Source: Bacteroides sp.
Lineage (GTDB): Bacteria; Bacteroidota; Bacteroidia; Bacteroidales; Muribaculaceae
DNA length: 64,000 nucleotides
Direction: 5' to 3'
Assembly (NCBI GenBank): GCA_014802425.1
Contig: JAAVCH010000013.1
Span: forward strand, 33,814-97,813
A program made the translations under genes and the position numbers. Below are positions 51,074 to 59,884 of this stretch, piece by piece (the first letter of the stretch is position 1; every line of letters starts with the position of its first letter). The notes under the pieces are model-generated. The model was not told the DNA's origin and did no database searches. It saw only the letters and a list, made by a program, of their open reading frames with translations.

Positions 51074-52525
51074 CTATTTCGGATTTACGATCTGGTCAAG
51101 GAAGGGGTTGGCGGCAGCCTGGAGGTACAGGGCCTCCGGATCGTCTTTCTGGCGGCGGAGGCACTCCGGGCACCAGTGTCCCCCTTTGAGCACCGTACGC
51201 GGATGCAGTTCGAACTCATGGCCTTCCGAGCAGCGCCAGCGCATCGGCTGGTCGGCTCCTATGCCCACGCCCTCTGCCGGGCCGAGGCATTCCCCGCCCC
51301 TGTAGAGCGCTGCCTGTTCGTAATCGCCGAGGGTCAGCTCTTCGAAAGGGCGTTTTTCGTCATATCCGTGATTCAGGAAGCCCGGGCGGCGGGACAGACG
51401 CCACTCCCTGTCCTGCTCCCACGACGGGATACGCCTGTACTCCTCCATGCTTCCGAAAGCGGCCCGGATACGTCCCTTGTCGGCTGTACGGAGCCAATAA
51501 AGCGTGCCGAGCCCCTTGGTCAGGGCCACTCTCTTCATGACCGCCTTGATGGCCACGGCCGGGGCCAGCGGGGCCAGCCGGAAGTACCATGGCAGTTCCT
51601 TACGGATGCGGGCCATATAGGCCGGAAAGGTCTCACGGCCACGGAAGTGAAGCAGTTCTTCCAGTGCATCGGAGTCCGTGTACCACATCCCGTGGAAATT
51701 ACGAGTGGCGAACCAATTGCGTTCAAACGCCTTGTAAGCCGGCGGACATCCCACGGCCTCAAGCGTCATGTTGAGGAAGTCGTAGTTGGTGACGCGGTAG
51801 GTCTCCCCTCCTCCGATATTGTAGAATCCGCACCAGAATGATCCGGGGATATCGTCGGCAGTGCAGAGATTGGCGAGGAGGCGCCCCGACTGCTCGTCGG
51901 TGACCCACTCGAGACATCCGCGCACAGGCACATGGAACGATATCGGATCCGAAGCCTTCATCAGTATTCCGGGATACATGATTCCCGTCTGGCGCAGCGA
52001 TACCCATTCCTTGAGCCCCGACTCTGCGAGCATCCTTTCGGCCTCGCATTTCGAGAGGGCGTAGGCGTCGTAGGCCGACACACTTATCGGATCCCCGGCG
52101 CGTCCCCAGTGGGCGCGCTCGGGCCGGTTGCCGTACTGAGATACGGAGCCGATGTAGACCACCCGCACGTTCCGTCCCTGACACTGTTCCTGCAGGGCGG
52201 CGGAAATGATGCCGTGCATCGACACGGTGTTGACCTTCAACGTCAGCTTCGGTTTCCAGTCGGCCATAGGGCTTACCATCCCTCCGACATGGAGCACGAT
52301 ATCCGCACCGGCCACGCCGCGACCCACGTCGGCGCCATTCAAAAGGTCGCCCCAGATCACCTCCACCCCTTTCTCCATGAACGGGGCGAGCTTGCGGCGA
52401 TTCGTTTTGGAGTCACGCGCCAGTACGGTAAGGTGTATTTTCTCCGAGGTCCCGGGAGCGGTGAGACGGCGCATCGCCGCCATTCCCATCACTCCCGTGG
52501 CCCCGGTAAGGAATACGCGCTTCAT
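51074..52525 (-). CDS. NAD-dependent epimerase/dehydratase with C-terminal zinc-finger-like extension
   Basis: [33 protein letters not shown]-terminal [25 protein letters not shown]. Confidence 0.82.
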   Translation of the reverse strand: MKRVFLTGATGVMGMAAMRRLTAPGTSEKIHLTVLARDSKTNRRKLAPFMEKGVEVIWGDLLNGADVGRGVAGADIVLHVGGMVSPMADWKPKLTLKVNTVSMHGIISAALQEQCQGRNVRVVYIGSVSQYGNRPERAHWGRAGDPISVSAYDAYALSKCEAERMLAESGLKEWVSLRQTGIMYPGILMKASDPISFHVPVRGCLEWVTDEQSGRLLANLCTADDIPGSFWCGFYNIGGGETYRVTNYDFLNMTLEAVGCPPAYKAFERNWFATRNFHGMWYTDSDALEELLHFRGRETFPAYMARIRKELPWYFRLAPLAPAVAIKAVMKRVALTKGLGTLYWLRTADKGRIRAAFGSMEEYRRIPSWEQDREWRLSRRPGFLNHGYDEKRPFEELTLGDYEQAALYRGGECLGPAEGVGIGADQPMRWRCSEGHEFELHPRTVLKGGHWCPECLRRQKDDPEALYLQAAANPFLDQIVNPK

Positions 52526-53610
52526 TTGGGTTTGGACTCACAGTACACGCAGCGCCATTCACCTTCCTTGTCGGCAGCGGGACGGAAGAGGGTGTCTACG
52601 TTCACTTCCATGTTGGAGATGCAGCGCGGGTTGCGGCAGGTGAACCGGTTGCGCACGGCGTTCTCCGGCACGAGCACGTTCTTCTTATCCTCGCGCCCGG
52701 CCCATTTGAGGAGGGAGAGTATAAGGGCCATACGCACGAACTTGCCGTTCTCCACCTGACGGAAATACGCAGCGCGGGGGTCGGAGTCGACGTCGACAGC
52801 TATCTCGTTGACACGCGGCAGGGGATGGAGCACGCGCATCTCGGGTTTGGCGGCGGCGAGCTTCTTGGCGTCGAGCACGAAGCAGTCCTTCACGCGGTCG
52901 TATTCGTCCTCGTCGAAGAAGCGTTCCTTCTGCACGCGGGTCATATAGAGCACGTCGAGCTCCGGCATCACTTCCTCAAGGGTCGACACCTCCTTATAGG
53001 GGAGGCCGTTGACGTCAAGCACCTCCTTCTTCATATAGCCGGGCAGACGGAGCTGCTCGGGAGCGATGAGCACTACATTGATTCCCTTATAGCGCGAGAG
53101 GGCCTTGATGAGCGAGTGTACGGTGCGGCCGAACTTAAGGTCGCCGCAGAAGCCGATGGTGAGGTCGTCGAAGCGGCCGATCTCGCGGCGGATCGTGAGC
53201 AGGTCGGTCAGCGTCTGCGTGGGATGGGCGTGCGAGCCGTCGCCGGCGTTGATGACGGGTATGCGGCTGTTGAGCGCCGACACGAGTGCGGCACCCTCCT
53301 CAAAATGGCGCATGGCGATGATGTCGGCGAAGCAGTTGATCACCTTGGTGGTGTCGGCGCAGGTCTCTCCCTTGCTGACCGATGTGTTCTGGGCGTCGGA
53401 GAAGCCGAGCACGTTGCCGCCGAGCTCCATCATTGCCGACGTGAAGCTGAGGCGCGTGCGGGTGGAGGGTTCGTAAAAGAGGGTCGCAAGTTTCTTACCC
53501 TTGCAGGCTTCGGAATATTTTTCGCGGTTGGCTATGATGTCGAGGGCCAGGTCGATGATTTCCTCGGTTTCCTCTTTGGTGAGGTCGGTAGGCTCGATGA
53601 GGTGTTTCAT
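52522..53610 (-). CDS. pyrB: Aspartate carbamoyltransferase catalytic chain with C-terminal PyrI-like zinc domain
   Basis: [28 protein letters not shown]-terminus [11 protein letters not shown]...WRCVYC matches PyrI C-x4-C / C-x2-C. Confidence 0.93.
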   Translation of the reverse strand: MKHLIEPTDLTKEETEEIIDLALDIIANREKYSEACKGKKLATLFYEPSTRTRLSFTSAMMELGGNVLGFSDAQNTSVSKGETCADTTKVINCFADIIAMRHFEEGAALVSALNSRIPVINAGDGSHAHPTQTLTDLLTIRREIGRFDDLTIGFCGDLKFGRTVHSLIKALSRYKGINVVLIAPEQLRLPGYMKKEVLDVNGLPYKEVSTLEEVMPELDVLYMTRVQKERFFDEDEYDRVKDCFVLDAKKLAAAKPEMRVLHPLPRVNEIAVDVDSDPRAAYFRQVENGKFVRMALILSLLKWAGREDKKNVLVPENAVRNRFTCRNPRCISNMEVNVDTLFRPAADKEGEWRCVYCESKPK

Positions 53611-53670
53611 TTTTGTCCTGAGTTGATGTGTTGGGTCGTATTATAGGTTGAAGGCACCGGATGGCGTAGC

Positions 53671-54312
53671 TTATTTCTGCATCCAGGATTCATCGGAAGG
53701 ATTGGCCATGAATTTCTTCAGGCGCGCCTCGTCTTCGGGCTTCACATATCCCTTTTCCACGGCCACACCCACGAGAGTGTCGAAGTTGGAGAGGGAATGG
53801 TTCTCGACTCCGGCGGCCGCAAGGCGGTCAAGTCCTTTCTGCATTCCGTAGGTGAAGATGCTGACCACTCCGAGCACATCGGCTCCGGCCTCGCGCAGTG
53901 CCTCCACGACATCGATGCAGCTGCCGGCCGTGGAGATGAGGTCCTCCACCACCACTACCTTCTGACCCTTTTCGAGGCGACCCTCGATACGGTTGTTTCG
54001 GCCGTGGTCCTTGGCGCTGCCGCGCACATAGCCCATGGGCATGCCGAGAAGATGGCCCGCGATGGCGGCGTGGGCTATTCCGGCTGTGGATGTACCCATC
54101 AGCACTTCCGCCTCGGGATAATATTCCTTCACCGTGTCGGCTATGGCCTGCTCCACTATGTCGCGGGCCTCGGGAGAGGTAAGGATAAGACGGTTGTCGC
54201 AGTAGATGGGGCTTTTAATGCCGCTGGCCCATGTGAAGGGTTCATCGGGGCTAAGGAACACTGCCTTGATGCCGAGAAGCTGCTCGGCCACCTTCTTTGC
54301 TGTATCGCTCAT
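53671..54312 (-). CDS. pyrE: Orotate phosphoribosyltransferase
   Basis: FTWASGIKSPIYCDNR, VVVVEDLISTAGS; start set at MSDTAKK. Confidence 0.95.
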   Translation of the reverse strand: MSDTAKKVAEQLLGIKAVFLSPDEPFTWASGIKSPIYCDNRLILTSPEARDIVEQAIADTVKEYYPEAEVLMGTSTAGIAHAAIAGHLLGMPMGYVRGSAKDHGRNNRIEGRLEKGQKVVVVEDLISTAGSCIDVVEALREAGADVLGVVSIFTYGMQKGLDRLAAAGVENHSLSNFDTLVGVAVEKGYVKPEDEARLKKFMANPSDESWMQK

Positions 54313-54408
54313 TTTTCGATGTTTTTTCAGTATGAATGGTTTTCGGCCGGCGCCGGAGGGTGCGGGCCCTGCCTGCGGGCCGGACATTATGGAAATCAAC
54401 GGACCGGA

Positions 54409-55119
54409 TTATCCCACAAACTCCTTCACGCATCTGCGCCAGGCCTCTACGGGATCCCCGGCGGCAGTGATGGGGCGTCCCACCACGATGAAGTCGCTGC
54501 CTATCTCGCGGGCGCGCTCGGGTGTGGTGATGCGCACCTGGTCGTCGGCGGCGGAGTCGGCGAAGCGTATTCCGGGAGTGACGGTCATGAAGTCGGGGCC
54601 GCAGGCCTCCTTCACAAGTCCGGCCTCAAGGGGCGAACATACCACTCCGTCCAGTCCGGCCTCCTTGGCGTTGCGGGCATAGTGGGCGATGACGTCGTTG
54701 ATGTCACCCTCCACTTTGAGCTGTTCGTTCATCGCCTGCTGGGAGGTAGAGGTGAGCTGTGTCACGGCAATGAGCAGAGGGCGGGTGCCGTCCTCACGGG
54801 TAAGCCCCTCGATGGCGGCGGCCATCATTTCGCGGGTGCCCGAAGCGTGTACGTTGACCATATCCACATCAAGCGCCGAAAGCACTTTCATGGCCTTGCG
54901 CACGGTGTTGGGGATGTCATGAAGTTTGAGGTCGAGGAAGATTCTGTGGCCACGGCGCTTAAGCTCCTTCACGATTTCGTTGCCCGCGGCATAATAGAGC
55001 TCCATGCCGATCTTCACAAAAGGTTTACGTTCCTCGCCGGCGAACCTGTCGAGGAAGGCAAGGGCCTGTTCGGCGCTGCCGAAGTCACATGCTATGATGA
55101 CGTCTCTTTCTTTTTCCAT
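54409..55119 (-). CDS. pyrF: Orotidine 5'-phosphate decarboxylase
   Basis: FLDLKLHDIPNTVRKA, VTPGIRF, VVGRPITAAGDP. Confidence 0.96.
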   Translation of the reverse strand: MEKERDVIIACDFGSAEQALAFLDRFAGEERKPFVKIGMELYYAAGNEIVKELKRRGHRIFLDLKLHDIPNTVRKAMKVLSALDVDMVNVHASGTREMMAAAIEGLTREDGTRPLLIAVTQLTSTSQQAMNEQLKVEGDINDVIAHYARNAKEAGLDGVVCSPLEAGLVKEACGPDFMTVTPGIRFADSAADDQVRITTPERAREIGSDFIVVGRPITAAGDPVEAWRRCVKEFVG

Positions 55120-55190
55120 GATTTCTTTACGCGGGGGGACCGATTTCCACGTCCCCGATGGAATATATGTTTGGTTGGGTTATCTCTTCA

Positions 55191-56165
55191 TTACTTGCAG
55201 GCACCGATTATCTCGCTCAGCGAGCTGATGCCGAGGCGCTCCATCTCCGCCGGGAGGGAGGCTATGATGCGGGGACAGGCATAGGGATCGCGGAGGTTGG
55301 CCGCCCCAACCTGCACGGCCGTGGCGCCGGCCATCATCATTTCAATCACGTCGCGTGCCGTCGACACGCCGCCGCATCCCATGACGGGAACTCCGCAGGC
55401 CTTGGCCACCTGATAGACCATGCGCACGGCCACGGGGAAGATGGCGTCGCCCGAGAATCCGCCCATTACGTTGGCTATGACCGGACGCCGGGTCCTGATA
55501 TCGATGCGCATGCCGAGCATGGTGTTGATGAGGCAGATTCCGTCGGCACCTTCTTCAACGGCGGCAGAGGCGATGGAGACTATGTCGGTGACGTTGGGCG
55601 AGAGTTTCACGTACAGCGGCTTGCTGACCACCTTGCGCACCTCGCGGGTCACTTCCTCCACGCTTCCGCATTGCGTGCCGAAGCTCATGCCGCCGCCGTG
55701 TACGTTGGGACAGCTGACGTTGAGCTCGATTATCGCCACACCGTCCTCCTTGTCGATTTTTTCGCAGCACTCCACATATTCGTCGATGGAGAAGCCGCTG
55801 ATGTTGGCTATCACGGGCTGATGGAATGCGGCGCGCATCCTGGGGAGCTCGTCGGAGATCACACGGTCGATGCCCGGATTCTGAAGCCCGACGCTGTTGA
55901 TCATTCCGGCCGGACATTCAGCCACACGCGGCAGGGGGTTTCCGAAACGGGGCTCACGGGTGGTGCCCTTAAAGCTGATGGAGCCGAGGCAGTCGATGTC
56001 GTAATACTCGGCCATTCCGTAGCCGTAGCCGAAGCATCCGGATGCGGGCACAACGGGGTTGCGCAGTTCGACTCCGCTGAGGTTCACGCGGAGTTCCGGA
56101 CGGTCCGCCAGGGCGAGCCGCATGATTTCCTCGATAGGCATCAGGGAGATGGGGTTCATTTCCAT
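55191..56165 (-). CDS. pyrD: Dihydroorotate dehydrogenase B, catalytic subunit
   Basis: VELRNPVVPASGCFGYG, NVSCPNVHGGGMSFGT, GGVSTARDVIEMMMAGATAVQVG. Confidence 0.95.
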   Translation of the reverse strand: MEMNPISLMPIEEIMRLALADRPELRVNLSGVELRNPVVPASGCFGYGYGMAEYYDIDCLGSISFKGTTREPRFGNPLPRVAECPAGMINSVGLQNPGIDRVISDELPRMRAAFHQPVIANISGFSIDEYVECCEKIDKEDGVAIIELNVSCPNVHGGGMSFGTQCGSVEEVTREVRKVVSKPLYVKLSPNVTDIVSIASAAVEEGADGICLINTMLGMRIDIRTRRPVIANVMGGFSGDAIFPVAVRMVYQVAKACGVPVMGCGGVSTARDVIEMMMAGATAVQVGAANLRDPYACPRIIASLPAEMERLGISSLSEIIGACK

Positions 56166-56902
56166 ATCAGGTCCTCCTTTCTGAACACGGGTCCGTCCTT
56201 ACATATGCGGCGTGCGCCGTCACGGGTCTCAAGACTGCAGCACATGCACACTCCGAAGCCGCATGCCATCCGCGCCTCCAGGCTGAGCTCGCCGTCGACG
56301 GGGAGGGCGGCGCAGAGGGCGCGCAGCATCGGGAGCGGACCGCAGGCGTAGAAGTAGGTATGGGCCGCATCGTGTATGGCCTCCACGTCGGTCACGAATC
56401 CTTTCGTGCCCTCGCTGCCGTCGACCGTAGCCACGTGGGTATCTACTCCGAGAGCGCGGAATTCATCGGCCCACACCACATCGGCCGCAGTGTTGAAGCC
56501 GAGTATCACGCAAGGCTTCTTTCCTCCGGCCTTAAGTTCGCGGGCGAGCCTGTAGAGCGGGGCCACGCCGATGCCTCCTCCGAGCAGGAGCGGTGAGTCA
56601 CCCCCGCGCAGGGGGTCGAAGCCCGTACCGAGGGGAGCGAGGATGTCGGCCACATAGCCGGGCGCCCAGCGCGACATTTCGGAAGTGCCCTCTCCGACGG
56701 TATCGTAAAGGAGCGTCACGGTGTCCCCTTCATAGTCGCACACCGATATGGGGCGGCGGAGATACTTTCCTTCGATAGCGAGGTTGACGAACTGGCCCGG
56801 CTGTTCGATCACCCACTCCGGGCCGCGAAGGCGCATGAGGAACGTGCGTGAAGTAAGCCGGCGGTTTTCCACCACTTCGAATCTATGTTCTATATTTTTC
56901 AT
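56156..56902 (-). CDS. pyrK: Dihydroorotate dehydrogenase electron-transfer subunit
   Basis: PGQFVNLAI, RRPISVCDYEGDTVTLLYDTVGEGT, ACGFGVCMCC Fe-S motif. Confidence 0.93.
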   Translation of the reverse strand: MKNIEHRFEVVENRRLTSRTFLMRLRGPEWVIEQPGQFVNLAIEGKYLRRPISVCDYEGDTVTLLYDTVGEGTSEMSRWAPGYVADILAPLGTGFDPLRGGDSPLLLGGGIGVAPLYRLARELKAGGKKPCVILGFNTAADVVWADEFRALGVDTHVATVDGSEGTKGFVTDVEAIHDAAHTYFYACGPLPMLRALCAALPVDGELSLEARMACGFGVCMCCSLETRDGARRICKDGPVFRKEDLIWK

Positions 56903-56975
56903 GACAGGTCTTTTCTACCTTTCAGGATCATTTGGTTCTCAGTTTGAAATCAGTAGTCGGCTGTCCCGGGCCGTG

Positions 56976-58247
56976 TCAACGGTCAAGCCAGTCGGTGACC
57001 GTGCCGACCGCCCAGCCTTGGAGCACCTTACCCTCGAAGGGAGTGGAGCGGCCGGTGCCCTTGAATACGTCGGCGTTTACGGTGCGGGTCGCGTTCAGGT
57101 CAACAAGCGTGAGCATTGCGGGGTCACCTTCGGCGATGCCGCCGCTTTCGAATCCTTCGAGTCCGAGGATGCGGCGCGGCTTGAGCGACATGAGCTCCAC
57201 GAGCCGGTCAAGCGTGATGCGCCCCGACAGCACGAGCTGCGTGTATGATGCCGGGAAGGATATCTCAAGGCCCACGACGCCCATGGCGCTGTGCTCGAGG
57301 TCCTTGTCTTTCTCCCGGTCGGCATGGGGGGCATGGTCGGTGGCTATGGCGTCGATCGTGCCGTCCTTGATGCCGTGGATAAGGGCGCGCCAGTCAGGCT
57401 CGCTGCGCAGCGGCGGGTTCATTTTCCAGCGTCCCTCGTTGGAGAGGTCCTCGTCGGTAAACCAAAGGTAGTGCGGGGCTGTCTCGCAGGTCACGGGCAG
57501 ACCCTCGCGCTTGGCATTGCGTACGAGGTCCACGCTTTCGGCCGTGGATATATGGCATATGTGGAGACGCACGCCGGTCTCCCGGGCGAGGTTGATGTCG
57601 CGCTCCACTTCACGCCACTCGCTTTCGGAACATATGCCGCGATGGTTGTTGAAATGTGCGTAGTCGCCGTCGTGGATGTAGCCTCCGCGAAGCAGTTCGT
57701 TGACTTCGCAATGGGCCGCGAGGATTTTGCCGGTGCCCGCGATGCGGCGCATGGCCGCGCGCATCACGTCTTCCGACTGCACTCCTGAGCCGTCATCGGA
57801 GAACCCGGCCACGTAGGGGGCCATCTCCTTGTAGTCGGCAAGCGTGTCCTCGCCCAGACGCTGGCGCGTGATGGTGGCGTAAGGGAGGATCTGCACGTCG
57901 TTCTGCCGCGCGATGGCGTCGAGCTGAACGCGCAGATGCGCCATCGTATCAGGCGCCGGCTTCAGGTTGGGCATGGTGCAGACCGTGGTGAACCCTCCGG
58001 CCTTCGCGGCCCTTGCGCCCCCCTCGATGGTCTCCTTGTATTCGAATCCGGGTTCGCGGAAATGCACGTGGAGGTCGGTAAGACCCGGCAGCACAGTCAG
58101 TCCGCGGCCGTAGATGATGTCCATATCCTCGTCGGCCTCTATATGGGGGGCTATCCGCGCCACGTGCCCGTAGCTCACAAGGAGATCTCCCCTCACGAGT
58201 CCGGAGGCGGTAAATATATCAGCGTCCTTTACGAGTCTTCTATTCAT
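56976..58247 (-). CDS. pyrC: Dihydroorotase
   Basis: LPGLTDLHVHFREPG, HICHISTAESVDLV, ATDHAPH. Confidence 0.96.
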   Translation of the reverse strand: MNRRLVKDADIFTASGLVRGDLLVSYGHVARIAPHIEADEDMDIIYGRGLTVLPGLTDLHVHFREPGFEYKETIEGGARAAKAGGFTTVCTMPNLKPAPDTMAHLRVQLDAIARQNDVQILPYATITRQRLGEDTLADYKEMAPYVAGFSDDGSGVQSEDVMRAAMRRIAGTGKILAAHCEVNELLRGGYIHDGDYAHFNNHRGICSESEWREVERDINLARETGVRLHICHISTAESVDLVRNAKREGLPVTCETAPHYLWFTDEDLSNEGRWKMNPPLRSEPDWRALIHGIKDGTIDAIATDHAPHADREKDKDLEHSAMGVVGLEISFPASYTQLVLSGRITLDRLVELMSLKPRRILGLEGFESGGIAEGDPAMLTLVDLNATRTVNADVFKGTGRSTPFEGKVLQGWAVGTVTDWLDR

Positions 58248-58301
58248 GTCTCTGTCGTGTGGTATGCCGGCTTATGGCCAACGGTTTGTAATGCTCCGCA
58301 T

Positions 58302-58343
58302 AAAGAAAAATGAGGCCTTTCCGCCAAAGCGGTAAGAGCCTCA
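58302..58343 (-). terminator. Intrinsic terminator/attenuator in pyrC leader
   Basis: Minus strand TGAGGCTCTTACCGC-TTTG-GCGGAAAGGCCTCA followed by TTTTTCTTT. Confidence 0.82.
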
Positions 58344-58400
58344 TCAGTCGATATTTCGTTTACGGTGTCTCAAATTGTGTAATCAAGTCAGTCGTTTCCG

Positions 58401-58436
58401 GGCGGATAAGGAGTAGCGGAACCGATGTCCGCCTAC
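58401..58436 (-). promoter_or_regulatory. Candidate antiterminator and anti-antiterminator segments of the pyrC leader
   Basis: CCTTATCCGCC (58401-58411) complementary to terminator arm GGCGGAAAGG with one bulge; GTAGGCGGA/TCCGCTAC hairpin at 58413-58436. Confidence 0.5.
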
Positions 58437-58447
58437 CCCATTTCATA

Positions 58448-58479
58448 CAAAATTACGAAACATTTCCCGTACCTCCAAA
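58448..58479 (-). promoter_or_regulatory. Bacteroidetes -33/-7 promoter for pyr operon
   Basis: Minus strand TTGG/TTTG-19/20 nt-TAATTTTG. Confidence 0.7.
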
Positions 58480-58558
58480 ATTTATGCACACATTTTACCA
58501 TTCTGTGCAGCCATGCCGTCCCGGCCTCACTTCCGGCGTCGGGGGGGGAGCGGGATAA

Positions 58559-59743
58559 TCAGCGGTGCCCCAGGAGACGCCCCATAAGGGCGAGGTACAG
58601 CCCGGAGAAGCGCCGCGACACATACCAGCTACCGGTGCGGTAGACCAACGCCGAAATCACTGCCGTCACGAAATACACCCCGCACAGCGACAGCGTGGGC
58701 TCGGCGTAAGGGGAATGAAGGTCAAACAGGTATCTGCCGAACAAATGCCTCACCACAGGATGGACTATATATATGTAGGCGCTCAGTCCGCCGAAGGCCG
58801 CCATGGCCGACGACAGCAGCGGCAGCCTCTCGATCAGCAATGCCGCGGCCAGCACGACCACGACGGCGGCCAGCGAAGTGCCCTGCCATCCCAACGGGGT
58901 ATCCATAAGATAAATGAAGTAAAGCACCGCCCCGGCAAAGGCCGCGCATATGCCGTAAAGCGGAAAGTCCTTACGCCGGGCCGCCGACACTCCCGCCACA
59001 AACGGAAGCATCCAACCCGTAAAGTTATGCCGCAGGTATTCCACCCATTCATATCCCGCACGCAGGTAGCCGGGAGTGACGAGGATATATATCACCGCAT
59101 AGCAGGCCAGCGCGACACTCCACATCACCCATGCGGGCCTGCGGTGGACGGCAAGGGCATAGACCACATACAACTCAAAAGCCAGACCGAGATACCAGTA
59201 CACTCCCGGCACTACCGGAAGCCACTTCTCGAACAGCCCGTTAAGTTCCGTAAGGGGAATGAGCATGCGCATCATCATCTCCGCGTTGACGCTGCCGTCG
59301 GCCGCGGCTATGTCAAGCAGATATTCCCCGCAGAGTATCACCACGGCCGGAAGCATCAGGAAGAAGAGTTTCCGCCAGTTCTTGAAAAGGAACCGGCCGG
59401 CGTCAAACGCCGGGCCCTCCCCATACCGCCTTGCAAGTCCGAACCCGGAAAGGAATATAAACACCGGCACGCCGTACCAGCCGATGAACGACAGTAAATC
59501 GTAGACCAGAAGATGGTTGTCCCACCGCATCCGGGCAAAGAAACCGGCGTTGAGGCCGGGATTGAAGTTGAACTCGCATTCGCTGACCACTTTCGGGAAC
59601 ACATGCACGAGATTGTGCATCATTATCAGCAGAATCGACAGGCCGCGGGCTATCACGGTAGTGCGCCGCGACAGGTCGACTCTTGCCGCGCCGGCCCGGC
59701 GCAGCCCTGACAATACCCTACCGATGGCTGCTGAGGTGTTCAT
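58559..59743 (-). CDS. Acyltransferase family membrane protein
   Basis: ARGLSILLIMMHNLVHVFP, FIGWYGVPVFIFLSGFGLARRY; start set at MNTSAAIG. Confidence 0.82.
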   Translation of the reverse strand: MNTSAAIGRVLSGLRRAGAARVDLSRRTTVIARGLSILLIMMHNLVHVFPKVVSECEFNFNPGLNAGFFARMRWDNHLLVYDLLSFIGWYGVPVFIFLSGFGLARRYGEGPAFDAGRFLFKNWRKLFFLMLPAVVILCGEYLLDIAAADGSVNAEMMMRMLIPLTELNGLFEKWLPVVPGVYWYLGLAFELYVVYALAVHRRPAWVMWSVALACYAVIYILVTPGYLRAGYEWVEYLRHNFTGWMLPFVAGVSAARRKDFPLYGICAAFAGAVLYFIYLMDTPLGWQGTSLAAVVVVLAAALLIERLPLLSSAMAAFGGLSAYIYIVHPVVRHLFGRYLFDLHSPYAEPTLSLCGVYFVTAVISALVYRTGSWYVSRRFSGLYLALMGRLLGHR

Positions 59744-59884
59744 GACTTTAAGGTTACGTTCCTCCCGGACTGACGCGGAATCCCGGAAATTGCATATTCT
59801 ATGCAAATTTAGTAAATTCGCCTGATATTTCCCCTCTTCTCCCGACCTATCTTAACCGTAAGCCGTAATAATCATAATAATAAG

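Noticed and set aside
53797-55284. 495-aa plus-strand ORF opposite pyrE/pyrF
   Set aside because: Antisense shadow; low-complexity His/Gly/Ala composition
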